DNA from: Candidatus Thiopontia autotrophica
GTDB taxonomy: Bacteria > Pseudomonadota > Gammaproteobacteria > GCF-002020875
Direction: 5' to 3'
NCBI GenBank assembly: GCA_014384675.1
Contig: JACNFK010000026.1
Location: 1 to 64,000, forward strand
DNA length: 64,000 bases
The notes under the pieces were generated by a model. It ran no database searches. It had not been told where the DNA came from and saw only the letters and a program-made list of their open reading frames with translations. Positions 10,346 through 20,416 of the stretch are shown in pieces. Both the position numbers and the translations under genes were made by a program. Positions within the stretch are counted from its first letter, which is position 1. Each line of letters starts with the position of its first letter.

Positions 10346-11344
10346 ATGCAGATCGGTCCATACAAACTGAAAAACAATCTTGTTCTTGCTCCGATGGCAG
10401 GCGTGACTGATCGTCCATTCCGTCAACTCTGCCGCCAGCTTGGAGCCGGTATGGCAGTCTCCGAGATGGTCTCTTCCAACTCATTATTGTGGGGTAGTGA
10501 GAAGACAAAACGTCGTGCAGATCACTCTGGGGAGGATGAGCCACGCTCTGTACAGATCATGGGGGCAGACCCACAAATGATGGCTGAGGCCGCTAAATAC
10601 AATGCAGACAGTGGCGCCCAAATCATAGATATCAACATGGGATGTCCAGCAAAAAAGATCTGCAATGTCGCCGCCGGATCTGCTCTTATGAAGGATGAGA
10701 GATTGGTGGGAAAGATTTTGGAGGCGGTGGTTCAGGCTGTTGATATACCGGTAACACTGAAGATCCGCACTGGATGGGACCATGACAGTCGCAACGGAGT
10801 GCAAATTGCTAGCATTGCTGAAAATGCCGGCATTCAGGCTCTTGCTGTACATGGCAGAACCCGTGCTGACGGTTATAGAGGTGATGCTGAATATGGGACC
10901 ATAGCAACCATCAAACAGACTATTGAGATACCCGTTATTGCAAACGGTGATATCACCTCACCGCAAAAAGCGGCTGAAGTATTAGACAAAACCGGAGCCG
11001 ACGGCCTGATGATTGGGAGAGCTGCCCAGGGCAAGCCATGGATTTTTCGCTCCATCCTCCATTACCTGGAATCTGGTGAAACACTCCCTGAGCCGGAAAA
11101 TGAAGAGATTCGTGACCTGCTGCTTGGCCATCTCAATAATCTATATGAATTTTATGGGGAGCGTACCGGGGTTCGGGTTGCCCGCAAACATATCTCCTGG
11201 TACAGCAAGGGACAGCGCCATGGCGCCTCATTCAGACAGCGGGTAAATCGAGTTGAGACCACTGAAGAGCAGCTGCGCATGACATATAATTTTTTTGAGG
11301 AGATTATCCGGTTTGACAAAACAGAGAAGGAGATTGCCGCGTGA
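10346..11344 (+). CDS. dusB: tRNA-dihydrouridine synthase B
   Basis: A 332-aa FMN enzyme that reduces uridine to dihydrouridine in tRNA D-loops. Landmarks are LAPMAGVTDRPFRQLCRQLGA, QIMGADPQMM, the active-site segment NMGCPAKKICNVAAGSALM and GADGLMIGRAAQGKPWIF. It overlaps fis by 4 bp (GTGA), reproducing the dusB-fis operon of enteric bacteria, where dusB is the leader gene. Confidence 0.97.
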   Translation: MQIGPYKLKNNLVLAPMAGVTDRPFRQLCRQLGAGMAVSEMVSSNSLLWGSEKTKRRADHSGEDEPRSVQIMGADPQMMAEAAKYNADSGAQIIDINMGCPAKKICNVAAGSALMKDERLVGKILEAVVQAVDIPVTLKIRTGWDHDSRNGVQIASIAENAGIQALAVHGRTRADGYRGDAEYGTIATIKQTIEIPVIANGDITSPQKAAEVLDKTGADGLMIGRAAQGKPWIFRSILHYLESGETLPEPENEEIRDLLLGHLNNLYEFYGERTGVRVARKHISWYSKGQRHGASFRQRVNRVETTEEQLRMTYNFFEEIIRFDKTEKEIAA

Positions 11345-11601
11345 GTAGCGTCAACGACAAGTGTGCCTCTTTTCGTGCCTGTATACGTGGAAATCTGGAA
11401 GAGTTCTTTGGCAAGCTTGGCGGGAGTGAGCCAACAGATCTATATCAGCGCATCCTTGATCAGATGGAGCAACCACTGTTGGAGCTTACTCTCAAACAGT
11501 GTGATGGCAACCAGTCCAGGGCAGCTAAAATGCTGGGGATTAACCGCAACACCCTAAAGAAAAAAATTGTGCAGCATGACATCAAGAGTAGTGGCAAATA
11601 A
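11341..11601 (+). CDS. fis: Nucleoid-associated regulator Fis
   Basis: An 86-aa homodimeric DNA-bending protein controlling rRNA transcription, recombination and replication. The C-terminal helix-turn-helix GNQSRAAKMLGINRNTLKKKI is nearly identical to enteric Fis. The N-terminal arm is shorter than the 98-aa E. coli protein. The GTG start overlaps the dusB stop codon (GTGA), so translation is probably coupled. Confidence 0.95.
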   Translation: MSSVNDKCASFRACIRGNLEEFFGKLGGSEPTDLYQRILDQMEQPLLELTLKQCDGNQSRAAKMLGINRNTLKKKIVQHDIKSSGK

Positions 11602-11640
11602 CCGCGCCGCATCTTTTCTTAAACATCAAGGATAGAAGTA

Positions 11641-13197
11641 ATGAAAATTAATCGTGCACTAATCAGTGTCTCCGACAAAACCGGAATTGTAGAGTTTGCC
11701 CAACAGCTAAGTCAGCACGGCATTGAGATTCTCTCTACTGGCGGAACAGCAAAACTACTCTCTGAAAACAGCATCAAGGTTACGGAGGTTTCAGACTACA
11801 CAGGCTTTCCGGAGATGATGGACGGACGAGTCAAGACCCTGCATCCAAAAGTGCATGGTGGCCTGCTTGGACGTCGCGGAGTTGATGATGAGATCATGGC
11901 ACAACATAAGATCCCGCCCATCGACATGGTTGTGGTTAATCTATACCCATTTGAACAGACGGTTGCCAACCCTGATTGTGATCTGGCAACTGCCATTGAG
12001 AATATCGATATTGGTGGCCCCACAATGCTCCGTGCAGCAGCCAAAAACAGTGCTGCTGTCACCGTTATTGTGGATGCTGACGACTACGATAGAGTCCTGC
12101 AAGAGATGAACAGTAGTGGCGGCACCGTCAGTGATGCAACCCGCTTTGATCTTGCGGTAAAAACATATGAACATACAGCGCACTATGACGGCGCCATTGC
12201 CAACTATCTTGGAAAAATCGGCAGTGATGGTGAAACATCCAATTTTCCACGTACCTTTAACAGTCAGTACATCAAAACCCAAGAGATGCGTTATGGTGAG
12301 AATCCTCACCAAAAGGCTGCCTTCTTTGTTGAGGCCAATGCTGCTGAGGGCTCAATTTCCACCGCTAAACAGATCCAGGGCAAAGAGCTCTCCTACAATA
12401 ATATTGGGGACACCGATGCCGCTCTGGAGTGTGTCAAACAGTTTGACGAGTCACCTGCATGCGTAATCGTAAAACATGCCAACCCCTGCGGGGTTGCCTA
12501 TGGCGAAAACCTGTTAGAGGCTTACGATCGCGCCTATGCAACAGACCCAGAGTCTGCCTTCGGGGGAATTATCGCCTTCAATCAACCTCTGGATGCGGAA
12601 GCTGCCAGAGCAATTATTGACCGTCAGTTTGTTGAGGTAATTATTGCCCCTGCAGTCTCTGATGAGGCTGTCGCAGTGGTAAGCGAGAAAAAGAATGTCC
12701 GTCTACTGATCTCCGGATCATGGGCCGATGAGCAGCAGCGACTTGATATGAAGCGGGTAAATGGCGGTCTATTGGTACAGGATGCAGATCTACTTCTTAC
12801 CAATGAGGTAACGATTGCAACCAAACGCACTCCTACAGAACAGGAGATGAATGATCTTCTATTCAGCTGGAAGGTAGCCAAATTTGTTAAATCCAACGCT
12901 ATTGTTTACGGCAAGAACAACATGACCATTGGTGTTGGAGCGGGTCAAATGAGCCGCATCAACTCTGCCCGTATTGCAGGAATCAAGGCTGAACATGCCG
13001 GTCTTGAGGTACCTGGATCTGTAATGGCATCTGATGCATTTTTCCCATTCAGAGATGGCATTGACGCAGCCAACGTAGCCGGGATTACTGCAGTCATTCA
13101 GCCCGGTGGGTCAATGCGTGATGATGAAGTTATTGCAGCAGCAGATGAGCATGGTATGGCGATGGTGTTTACCGGCATGCGTCACTTTAGACACTAA
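11641..13197 (+). CDS. purH: Bifunctional AICAR transformylase / IMP cyclohydrolase
   Basis: A 518-aa enzyme for the last two steps of IMP synthesis. The N-terminal cyclohydrolase domain (residues 1-~195) has [19 protein letters not shown] and [18 protein letters not shown]. The transformylase domain carries the catalytic Lys-His in [10 protein letters not shown] and the segment [13 protein letters not shown]. It is followed after 25 bp by purD, forming a purine operon; purE is separate at 34.6 kb. Confidence 0.98.
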   Translation: MKINRALISVSDKTGIVEFAQQLSQHGIEILSTGGTAKLLSENSIKVTEVSDYTGFPEMMDGRVKTLHPKVHGGLLGRRGVDDEIMAQHKIPPIDMVVVNLYPFEQTVANPDCDLATAIENIDIGGPTMLRAAAKNSAAVTVIVDADDYDRVLQEMNSSGGTVSDATRFDLAVKTYEHTAHYDGAIANYLGKIGSDGETSNFPRTFNSQYIKTQEMRYGENPHQKAAFFVEANAAEGSISTAKQIQGKELSYNNIGDTDAALECVKQFDESPACVIVKHANPCGVAYGENLLEAYDRAYATDPESAFGGIIAFNQPLDAEAARAIIDRQFVEVIIAPAVSDEAVAVVSEKKNVRLLISGSWADEQQRLDMKRVNGGLLVQDADLLLTNEVTIATKRTPTEQEMNDLLFSWKVAKFVKSNAIVYGKNNMTIGVGAGQMSRINSARIAGIKAEHAGLEVPGSVMASDAFFPFRDGIDAANVAGITAVIQPGGSMRDDEVIAAADEHGMAMVFTGMRHFRH

Positions 13198-13222
13198 ACA
13201 ACCATAAAAGGTACTACAAAAA

Positions 13223-14515
13223 ATGAAAGTATTGGTAATTGGAAGTGGTGGCCGTGAACATGCACTGGCCTGGAAGGCTGCTCAGAACCCAGAGGTTAAA
13301 GCTGTATATGTGGCTCCTGGAAATGCAGGTACCGCGCTTGAGAACAAGATAGAGAATGTTGCAATCGGTTCAGATGATATTGATGAACTGATTGCATTTG
13401 CCCAGAGAGAGTCCATAGACCTCACCATTGTAGGTCCGGAAGCGCCACTGGTACTCGGCGCAGTAGATCAATTCCAGGAACAGGGGTTGCGCTGCTTTGG
13501 GCCAAACAGAGGGGCTGCTCAATTAGAGGGGTCAAAATCATTTACCAAAGATTTCCTTGCTCGTCACAATATTCCTACGGCCGCCTATGGCAACTTTACT
13601 GATCTTGATGAGGCCCTGGAGTATCTACACAAGGTTGGTGCCCCTATTGTTATCAAGGCTGACGGTCTGGCTGCTGGCAAAGGGGTTATCCTGGCACAGA
13701 CTGTTGAAGAGGCTGAGGCTGCTGTACGTGACATGTTGGCTGGAAATGCCTTTGGTGATGCCGGTCACAAGGTGGTAATTGAGGAGTTTCTATCTGGTGA
13801 AGAGGCAAGTTTTATTGTTATTGCCGACGGCAAGAATATTTTGCCAATGGCTACATCACAGGACCACAAGGCTCGAGACAATGGTGACAAGGGGCCGAAC
13901 ACTGGCGGCATGGGCGCCTACTCACCTGCACCTGTTGTTACCCAGGAGATATATGAGCGCGTTATGAAACAGGTCATTATCCCAACTGTTGAGGGAATGG
14001 CTGCAGAGGGCAACCCCTTTACCGGTTTTCTCTATGCCGGCCTGATGATTGATGAGGATGGCAACTCCAAGGTTCTGGAGTACAACGTCCGCTTTGGCGA
14101 CCCCGAGACTCAACCAATCATGATGCGACTACAGTCCGATCTGGTATCGCTGTGCAATGCTGCCATTGACCATAAGCTTGATGAAATTGAGATGAAATGG
14201 GACCCTCGCCCATCTCTTGGGGTTGTGTTAGCCGCAGGAGGATATCCTGAAAACTACGAAAAAGGGGATTCAATTTCTGGCCTCCCCAAAGAGTCATTAA
14301 ACGATCAGAAAGTATTCCACGCCGGTACCACTGAAAAAAATGGTGATATTGTGACAGCTGGTGGTCGCGTACTCTGTGCCTGTGCTCTTGGTGACAGCGT
14401 ATCTGATGCTCAACAGAAGGCCTACTCTCTTGCCAGTCAGATTAAGTGGAACGGCATCTACTATCGAACTGACATTGGCTACCGTGCTATTGCACGTGAA
14501 CTGCCGAACCAGTAA
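13223..14515 (+). CDS. purD: Phosphoribosylamine-glycine ligase (GAR synthetase)
   Basis: A 430-aa ATP-grasp ligase making glycinamide ribonucleotide. MKVLVIGSGGREHALAWK is the N-terminal signature. The ATP-grasp core has VIKADGLAAGKGV, EEFLSGEEASFIVIADG and FLYAGLMIDEDG, and RFGDPETQPIM follows. The last ~37 bp overlap the convergent MFS gene on the other strand, an unusually tight convergence that could give antisense interference. Confidence 0.98.
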   Translation: MKVLVIGSGGREHALAWKAAQNPEVKAVYVAPGNAGTALENKIENVAIGSDDIDELIAFAQRESIDLTIVGPEAPLVLGAVDQFQEQGLRCFGPNRGAAQLEGSKSFTKDFLARHNIPTAAYGNFTDLDEALEYLHKVGAPIVIKADGLAAGKGVILAQTVEEAEAAVRDMLAGNAFGDAGHKVVIEEFLSGEEASFIVIADGKNILPMATSQDHKARDNGDKGPNTGGMGAYSPAPVVTQEIYERVMKQVIIPTVEGMAAEGNPFTGFLYAGLMIDEDGNSKVLEYNVRFGDPETQPIMMRLQSDLVSLCNAAIDHKLDEIEMKWDPRPSLGVVLAAGGYPENYEKGDSISGLPKESLNDQKVFHAGTTEKNGDIVTAGGRVLCACALGDSVSDAQQKAYSLASQIKWNGIYYRTDIGYRAIARELPNQ

Positions 14516-15723
14516 CGCAGAGAGCCGCCCCCGCCCAATATGGCAAACATGGTAACAGCCATCTGAATTCCAACAACCTCGGCCAATACCCCTGCAGCAA
14601 GGCTGCCGATGGGTGCCATGCCCACAAATATTACGGAAAACAGAGACATTACCCTGCCCCTAAGGTGATCCTCTACTGCAACCTGAATCTGTGCATTGGT
14701 TGTTGCGATCACAGTTGTAACAGAGAATCCTGCCACAATAAGCAGAGGGGTAGCGAGCCATAACAGTTGAGGCCCCAGCAACAGGGCCTGAAAAATATTG
14801 CCACTCTGGGCAAATAATATAAGCGCAATTGCGGCCACCACTCCGGAGCGTGCTATTACGGGAGATAATGAAGTATCTCCTGTTCTACGCGCCAGATTAA
14901 GCGCCCCAATAACCGACCCAATACCTGCTGAAGAGAGCAAAAGACCGAGCATCTCCGGACCTCCACCAAACTGTCTGTCTGCAAAAACCGGCATCAGGAC
15001 AATAAATGCTGTTCCCATCATGCTGACCGCTCCAACATGAACCAATGCAGCACGAATTCCAACATGATTCCAGGCGTAGGATACCCCCTCCTTCAACGCA
15101 TCGAGGTTACCTGCACCTCTGATCTTTCCCGTTGATGTTGCCGGAAGACGCATCGTTAACAAGACAAATAGCAGCACAAAATAACTAATGCCATTTAATG
15201 CAAAAAGGTAGCCCTCGCTCCAGCTGAGCAACAATACACCTGCAACTGCAGGCCCTACGAAGCGAGCCATATTAAAGGCCCCGGAATTAAGACCAACGGC
15301 ATTGGAGAGCTCATCTTTTGAGACCAATTCTGCCAGGAATGATTGACGCACCGGCATATCAATTGCCTGCGCCATCCCAAGAAAGAAGACAATAACCAGG
15401 ATATGCCACACCTCAACCTGGCCGCTAATGGCCAGATAGGCCAATAGAAACGCCATCACCATGGCAAACCCCTGTGAACCAATCATCAGATGACGTCGTG
15501 AAACATGGTCTGCCAGAACCCCACCAAAAAGACCAAACAGTAGAACTGGAAGAAGCAGAGTGAAATTCACCAGACCCAGCATGAAGCTCGACTGGGTCAG
15601 ACTGTAGACCAACCATGATTGCGCCACATTGGCCATCTGCGTTCCATGAAGAGATATCAACTGCCCGGCAAAATAGCGGCGGTAATTGGGGGTACGCAGA
15701 GAGCGAGTCAGATCATTCCACAT
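14479..15723 (-). CDS. MFS transporter, EntS/MFS_3-like exporter
   Basis: A 414-aa inner-membrane transporter with about 12 predicted helices. The start MWNDLTRSLRTPNYRRYFAG and the loop LADHVSRRHLMIGSQG (MFS signature between helices 2 and 3) match the MFS_3 family, which includes EntS-like exporters. Substrate unknown. The ATG at 15723 sits directly after a U-rich tract at the end of a strongly structured leader, with no clear ribosome site. This suggests leader-based control. The gene is convergent with purD and overlaps its end. Confidence 0.85.
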   Translation of the reverse strand: MWNDLTRSLRTPNYRRYFAGQLISLHGTQMANVAQSWLVYSLTQSSFMLGLVNFTLLLPVLLFGLFGGVLADHVSRRHLMIGSQGFAMVMAFLLAYLAISGQVEVWHILVIVFFLGMAQAIDMPVRQSFLAELVSKDELSNAVGLNSGAFNMARFVGPAVAGVLLLSWSEGYLFALNGISYFVLLFVLLTMRLPATSTGKIRGAGNLDALKEGVSYAWNHVGIRAALVHVGAVSMMGTAFIVLMPVFADRQFGGGPEMLGLLLSSAGIGSVIGALNLARRTGDTSLSPVIARSGVVAAIALILFAQSGNIFQALLLGPQLLWLATPLLIVAGFSVTTVIATTNAQIQVAVEDHLRGRVMSLFSVIFVGMAPIGSLAAGVLAEVVGIQMAVTMFAILGGGGSLRYWFGSSRAIAR

Positions 15724-15807
15724 AAAAAATAAGAAGACCCCCAGAGGAAGGGGGGACCTACGAAAGAAGGAGGAGGTTCTTTTTCGAAGGAAATCCTCTG
15801 AGGGTCT
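15724..15807 (-). promoter_or_regulatory. Structured leader, possible attenuator or riboswitch
   Basis: On the minus strand, 15807-15794 pairs with 15748-15735 as a 14-bp stem (one position G-U, which pairs only in minus-strand RNA). Inside it, 15786-15777 pairs with 15768-15761 with a 2-nt bulge. A compact alternative hairpin, CCCCC (15755-15751) with GGGGG (15742-15738), uses the same bases as the long stem. It is followed by a U-rich tract ending TTTTTT, right before the MFS ATG. Two mutually exclusive stems, one terminator-like, is attenuator architecture. No known riboswitch class was recognised. Confidence 0.55.
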
Positions 15808-15841
15808 AGGCCGCCAATTATATTAGTATTCGCTGAAATAG

Positions 15842-16027
15842 TCAATCACTATCTCTGTTTTTTTCCTCTGCCATCACCTGATTGAGAGGTAGATCCTCAT
15901 CTTTCAAAAAGCTGCGCCTTATTCCACAGCACCCCTTCGGGTGGGTATTTATGTACCAGAGAAACAGCCAGATAACGACCATTCCAGTACCAGCCACCAC
16001 CAGCGCATCAGTTAGCGTTATTTCCAT
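15842..16027 (-). CDS. Small single-pass membrane protein, unknown
   Basis: A 61-aa protein, not recognised. A transmembrane helix spans residues ~6-26 (ALVVAGTGMVVIWLFLWYI), followed by a short Cys-Cys segment (HPKGCCGIRRSF) and a charged tail. The ATG at 16027 is preceded by GGGGGGATCG, a good ribosome site, which favours it over the TTG 12 bp upstream. It lies upstream of the MFS gene in the same direction, so one transcript could cover both. The well-placed ribosome site and plausible topology are the only support. Confidence 0.5.
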   Translation of the reverse strand: MEITLTDALVVAGTGMVVIWLFLWYINTHPKGCCGIRRSFLKDEDLPLNQVMAEEKNRDSD

Positions 16028-16039
16028 CGATCCCCCCAA

Positions 16040-16161
16040 CCACTAATTATTAGTTTTTTTTATATGATCAACAATCAATCATAGATCCTAGCATATAAGA
16101 TACGCCTGTTACTACATATAATTACAGGTAAATATCGTCAACTCTCGCCTCTTGTGCAAAA
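16040..16161. other. Intergenic region between divergent genes
   Basis: 122 bp between the small membrane protein and the hybrid kinase. It is A/T-rich. CTAATTATTAG followed by eight T lies near 16043-16061, and TATAAT near 16117-16122 could be a -10 box for the kinase, but a matching -35 was not found. Nothing else was recognised. Confidence 0.35.
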
Positions 16162-18933
16162 ATGTCACATCCCATGAGAGCCAATCGCCTAAATAACCTG
16201 ACCACCCAACAGATTGGATGGTTCTTGATCGTCTCCCTCACCCCCCTTTTTATTATGGGAGGAATCGCACTTTATCTTGCAAAACAGTCCATTGTAGATG
16301 AAATAATGCGTGACCTTACCTTTGTAGGCAGCATTCGTGAACATCAGGTACGTGACTTCTTCAGTGAACGAAAACAACACCTTCTAAACATCTCTCAGTC
16401 AGAACGGCTTGCCACACAACTTCTACGCTACGACAGAACCCACAAACTTTATAGAGATGATGCGAGAAAACAGTTCATACCACTGCCCTCTCCTGACATG
16501 CTTTCATCAAACCCGACAAATCTGAGCGCTAAAAACAGCACTTTTCTCTCTCTGATCCAGCAGTGGGGGCTAAAGAACATGGTTATGATATCCACTGATG
16601 GAGAGATCCTGCTGGATCTGCAACACCATGAGTCACATGACATCACCCTGCTGGATGAGTTCTACATGAACTCGGTTCTGACAAAAAGCTTCCAGGAGGT
16701 CATCTCTACACAATCTATCTCAAAACCTTACCACGCATACTATGAGCCATACGAACGGTTCACCACCTTTATAGCCACCCCTGTCAACATTCAGGGAGAG
16801 ATGGTTGGGGTTATTGCGGCAGAGATAGATATGGATCGTCTTATAAACATTCTCACCATAAAAGGTGGCACAGAAAAACATAACGATAGCGAACTGCTAC
16901 TTGCCACAAAAAATGAGCATGGTGTATCCATCCTCAATCTTGGCTGGGAGACTCCACAGCCAACTGATGACTGCATCTCGTTTCGCAGCAACAACCTGGA
17001 TAGTCTACCAATGATTCAGGCGCTGCAAGGAAAACGTGGGGCAGGCTGGAACATTGATACTGCATGTAAGCCAATTCTGGTTAGCTGGCAACCACTGGAT
17101 GAGCTGAATCTTGGAATGACCATTTTTAAGACGGAGGATGCAGCTCTTGCCACCATTGAACAACTTAGAAATATTCTGTTCCAGACAGGCCTTGTGGCTG
17201 CCATGTTCGCTCTGCTACTCGCTATCATCATCTCTCTTACCCTGACCCGTCCAATTCTCAGACTGACACGTATCACCCACAATGTCGCAGAGGGTGAGAG
17301 GGTACGCTATGCACTGGAACAGTTCCCAAAAACTGTGAGGATAAATGAGATAAGAGAACTTGCGGAATCCATCCGCAAGATGCTCGCCACAATTGACAAC
17401 ACTACCCAGGACCTCCAGGAGCACAAGGACAATCTTGAGCACCACGTTTACTATAGAACAGCAGCCCTGAAAAAAAGTCAGGAAAAGGCCGAGGATGCCA
17501 GCCGCAGCAAGAGTGAATTCCTGGCCAAGATGAGCCATGAGATTCGCACTCCAATGAACGGAATTGTAGGTATCTCTGAACTTCTTCTGGAGACCCCTCT
17601 GAACACCCAACAGCAACGGTATGTAGACTCTCTGAATATATCCAGCCATCACCTCTCCGAGCTTCTTAGCAACATACTGGACTTCTCGAAAATTGAGGCA
17701 AAAAAATTCACCCTGCACATGGTCCCATTTTCTCTCACCAATATAGCCGAACAGATTAATGCCATTGTAAAAATTGACGCTGACAACAAGGCACTTACCT
17801 ATCTCCACTATATTGACCCGGAGATCCCTGACCACCTGACTGGAGACCCCAAGGTTTTACGTCAGATCCTGCTGAATCTGCTGAGTAACGCCATCAAATA
17901 TACCAATGAAGGTGAGGTCTCACTTACAATTTTGCTGGAGATCAGTGGAGAAAACGAGATCACACTGAGAATTCAGGTCAGTGACTCAGGAATAGGGGTG
18001 CCTGAGGATAAACTGCCTGGCATATTCAGTGCGTTCGACAGGTTACATGAGACCAGCACCGATAGCCCATCTGGTACCGGGCTTGGTCTTGCTATAACAA
18101 AATCTCTGGTTGAGCAGGCTGGTGGGGAGATATGGGTACAGAGCACTGAAGATCATGGCAGCGACTTCTTTGTTCTGCTACCACTAAAGATTGCTACTGA
18201 AGATATTGAGTCTGACACCGCTGCCGCCGCAACCTACACGACCAACAAAGAGTACTCTATACTTATTGCAGATGATTCAGAGATTAATCGTCTTGTGATT
18301 GAGAACTACCTCGCCAGCCCAAACTATAAAACCATATCCACTCGTGATGGCAGGGAAGCTGTTGATGCCTATAAAAAAGGTGGCATAGATCTTGTTCTGA
18401 TGGACCTTAGAATGCCTGCACTTAATGGATTTGAGGCAACCAGGGAAATTCGCGCTTTTGAACACTCCAGCAATCTTGTCCCGGTTCCGATTGTGGCAAT
18501 GACAGCAGATGTGCTGGATAAAACCAGAGAGCGCGCGTTTAAGAGTGGCTGTAGCCACTGGTTGCCAAAACCTGCGTCCAAGGATCAACTGCTACTGATG
18601 GTTCGTCACGCACTCAGCCCATCAAGAGAGAGGGATGAGGACAAAACCACTAATGTTGAGCCATCAACAGACAAGAGAGAGCTGATATCACTATTCCTTG
18701 ATGATAGTGACAATAAATTACAGGCACTACATGAACAACTACGGCAGAGAGAGTGGAAAGATCTGACCGAAACTGCCCATGCAATCAAGGGTAATGCCCT
18801 TATTCTTGGTTTTGGCAGCATAGCCGACATTGCTGCAGAGATAGAGAAACAGGCGGAACAGCAAGAGCCTGATACAATAGCAGTCCTACTGAATCAGATC
18901 ATGGAACAGATCATGGATATGCGGCAATCGTGA
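16162..18933 (+). CDS. Hybrid sensor histidine kinase with receiver and Hpt domains
   Basis: A 923-aa inner-membrane kinase. TM1 (~18-40) and TM2 (~341-361) bracket a ~300-residue periplasmic sensor of probable double-Cache type. HAMP follows TM2, then a coiled linker. The HisKA domain has His459 ([12 protein letters not shown]). The ATPase domain has [27 protein letters not shown] and GTGLGLAI. The receiver (~695-815) has ADDSE and Asp748 (LMDLRMP). The C-terminal Hpt has His873 (AHAIKGN). All phosphorelay residues are present. It overlaps the LuxR-type regulator by 4 bp, which is its likely partner. The stimulus is unknown. Confidence 0.95.
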   Translation: MSHPMRANRLNNLTTQQIGWFLIVSLTPLFIMGGIALYLAKQSIVDEIMRDLTFVGSIREHQVRDFFSERKQHLLNISQSERLATQLLRYDRTHKLYRDDARKQFIPLPSPDMLSSNPTNLSAKNSTFLSLIQQWGLKNMVMISTDGEILLDLQHHESHDITLLDEFYMNSVLTKSFQEVISTQSISKPYHAYYEPYERFTTFIATPVNIQGEMVGVIAAEIDMDRLINILTIKGGTEKHNDSELLLATKNEHGVSILNLGWETPQPTDDCISFRSNNLDSLPMIQALQGKRGAGWNIDTACKPILVSWQPLDELNLGMTIFKTEDAALATIEQLRNILFQTGLVAAMFALLLAIIISLTLTRPILRLTRITHNVAEGERVRYALEQFPKTVRINEIRELAESIRKMLATIDNTTQDLQEHKDNLEHHVYYRTAALKKSQEKAEDASRSKSEFLAKMSHEIRTPMNGIVGISELLLETPLNTQQQRYVDSLNISSHHLSELLSNILDFSKIEAKKFTLHMVPFSLTNIAEQINAIVKIDADNKALTYLHYIDPEIPDHLTGDPKVLRQILLNLLSNAIKYTNEGEVSLTILLEISGENEITLRIQVSDSGIGVPEDKLPGIFSAFDRLHETSTDSPSGTGLGLAITKSLVEQAGGEIWVQSTEDHGSDFFVLLPLKIATEDIESDTAAAATYTTNKEYSILIADDSEINRLVIENYLASPNYKTISTRDGREAVDAYKKGGIDLVLMDLRMPALNGFEATREIRAFEHSSNLVPVPIVAMTADVLDKTRERAFKSGCSHWLPKPASKDQLLLMVRHALSPSRERDEDKTTNVEPSTDKRELISLFLDDSDNKLQALHEQLRQREWKDLTETAHAIKGNALILGFGSIADIAAEIEKQAEQQEPDTIAVLLNQIMEQIMDMRQS

Positions 18934-19580
18934 AAAAGATACGGGTTATTCTTGTAGATGATCAGCCCCTGATACGTGAGGCACTGCGTAGCTTTTTATC
19001 ATCTTCTGAAGAGATTGAGATTGCAGGAACGGCTGAAAGCGGGGCTGAGGTCCTGGAGATGATTCAGACCATTACCCCAGACGTGATTATTATGGATGTG
19101 CGCATGCCAGACATGGATGGAATTGAGACAACCATCAAGATCCATAAACAATTTCCTGATCTACTGATAATAGGGCTAAGCAGTATCTCTGATAAATACA
19201 GGGCTACAGAGATGCTGCAGATGGGTGCAAGCGGATATCTGACAAAAGATACGCCCCCTGCAGAGATGGTAAAGGCCATCCGTACAGTTATAGATGGATC
19301 TCCATACATAAGCAGATCAATCTTCTCGGATGAGCTGGAGCAAGGTGAGTCAGTAGAGCAGGCAATAGAGGATATCTCAGCAAAACTGCTCACCTCACGA
19401 GAAAAGGATGTACTGCGCGCATTGGCAGGGGGGTTGACCAACCACAAGATTGCAGAAAAACTTTTCGTTAGCTCCCGCACTATAGAAAAGCATCGCCAGA
19501 ACATAATGAAAAAACTCGATCTCCAGAATGGGGTGGAAATGGTTGCTTACGCGTATCGGGCTGGAATTGTCAGTGAATAA
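18930..19580 (+). CDS. Response regulator, NarL/FixJ (LuxR) type
   Basis: A 216-aa DNA-binding response regulator. The receiver has the acidic pair at VDDQ, Asp56 (IIMDVRMPD) as phosphorylation site, and the switch region [10 protein letters not shown]. The LuxR helix-turn-helix covers ~150-216 ([20 protein letters not shown], then [16 protein letters not shown]). The GTG start overlaps the kinase stop codon (GTGA), so the two form one operon and one phosphorelay. Perfect inverted repeats just downstream (19596-19617, 20417-20441) are candidate binding sites. Confidence 0.95.
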   Translation: MKKIRVILVDDQPLIREALRSFLSSSEEIEIAGTAESGAEVLEMIQTITPDVIIMDVRMPDMDGIETTIKIHKQFPDLLIIGLSSISDKYRATEMLQMGASGYLTKDTPPAEMVKAIRTVIDGSPYISRSIFSDELEQGESVEQAIEDISAKLLTSREKDVLRALAGGLTNHKIAEKLFVSSRTIEKHRQNIMKKLDLQNGVEMVAYAYRAGIVSE

Positions 19581-19595
19581 CGACCATATTAAACA

Positions 19596-19617
19596 AAATA
19601 CGTAGAACTACGTATTT
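19596..19617. repeat. Perfect 10-bp inverted repeat after the response regulator
   Basis: AAATACGTAG-AA-CTACGTATTT, with arms at 19596-19605 and 19608-19617. It starts 15 bp after the regulator stop codon. The core TAC-type half sites resemble the sort of site bound by LuxR/NarL-family proteins, so it may be an operator for the following genes. It could also be a weak terminator, since only three T follow. Confidence 0.5.
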
Positions 19618-19652
19618 ACTGCAACAACAGATATAACTTAACCTCTTTCAAT

Positions 19653-19826
19653 ATGGAAAGAGGAGAAAAAACAACAAGATCTAATATCTCATTCGAGATA
19701 ATACTCTCAACAACAACCGGTATTCTCTATGGTTTTGGAATAGCCATCATCATTCTATTTGTGGTTTTAATGTCAACAGACCAGGAGACAATATCCTCGG
19801 TCAGCAATATCCTGTTTGGAATATAG
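19653..19826 (+). CDS. Possible 57-aa single-pass membrane protein
   Basis: ATG at 19653, stop at 19824-19826. After a charged start (MERGEKTTRS), residues ~19-41 form a strong transmembrane helix (STTTGILYGFGIAIIILFVV), followed by a short polar tail. No convincing ribosome site precedes it. It ends just before the next gene (ATG 19840), a stand-alone copy of the domain found in the 21058-22011 sensor. It may be a real accessory protein, or the remnant of a membrane-anchored N-terminus once fused to the next gene. Confidence 0.4.
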   Translation: MERGEKTTRSNISFEIILSTTTGILYGFGIAIIILFVVLMSTDQETISSVSNILFGI

Positions 19827-19839
19827 GCAACCAAGCCCC

Positions 19840-20388
19840 ATGCAACTGGCACATACTCAAATCAAGGGTGATCCGTCAATCAGACAACAGCTTTTTATGC
19901 AGACCAGAACCGTCAGCAGCATGGAGCAGCAAATTGATCCGTTAAACCGTCTGATTGAAAAACTTTTTCTTGAAAAAGGGGCATTTCATATACAACTGAA
20001 GTACTCCAGTTCGGCCACAACACTCTGGTTCAACGATCAGCCGTATCATGACCGGCTGACAACCATCGAGCAGATAATGTCACCAAGCTTTATGGGCTCC
20101 ATCAGAAGCCAACCATTCTCTCCAATCTCAACAACCCCAAAAGAACAGATCATGCCTGTGCTGGAGCTCTTTAAATCTCTTCGTCTGGCAGACGAGAATG
20201 CCTATCTGCGGTGTGGATCACTAAATATTGTGACCGGTATGGTAGAGCTCAACTTCTCCTGTGATAGCACACACTACCTTACCGTTCCGGAGTTTCTGAG
20301 AAGAAACATCTCATTCTGGGTTAACGGCAGTGACGATTATTACACTCCTGATCACCAAACGACACCCATAACCTCAGCTGTAGCCTGA
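19840..20388 (+). CDS. Stand-alone copy of a PDC-sensor C-terminal domain
   Basis: 182 aa from the ATG at 19840; a TTG at 19816 is possible. It is clearly homologous to the C-terminal half of the 21058-22011 protein. Shared landmarks are QIKGDPSIRQQLFMQ (paralogue QVKGDPSIRDTLFMQ), YSSSATTLW/FSSSRATLW, LRCGSLNIVTGMVELNFSCD/LRAGSLNIINGIVALNFSCD, HYL and SFW near the end. The paralogue's N-terminal Cache-like sensor is missing. Function unknown. Its position right behind a phosphorelay suggests a signalling role. No signal peptide or membrane segment is seen. Confidence 0.7.
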   Translation: MQLAHTQIKGDPSIRQQLFMQTRTVSSMEQQIDPLNRLIEKLFLEKGAFHIQLKYSSSATTLWFNDQPYHDRLTTIEQIMSPSFMGSIRSQPFSPISTTPKEQIMPVLELFKSLRLADENAYLRCGSLNIVTGMVELNFSCDSTHYLTVPEFLRRNISFWVNGSDDYYTPDHQTTPITSAVA

Positions 20389-20416
20389 AAAAGCCCCTGA
20401 ACACCTCATAGACAAG

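Noticed and set aside
16043-16062. CTAATTATTAG plus eight T as a terminator
   Set aside because: The stem is short and A/T-only, and no plus-strand gene ends nearby, so it is not listed as a terminator.
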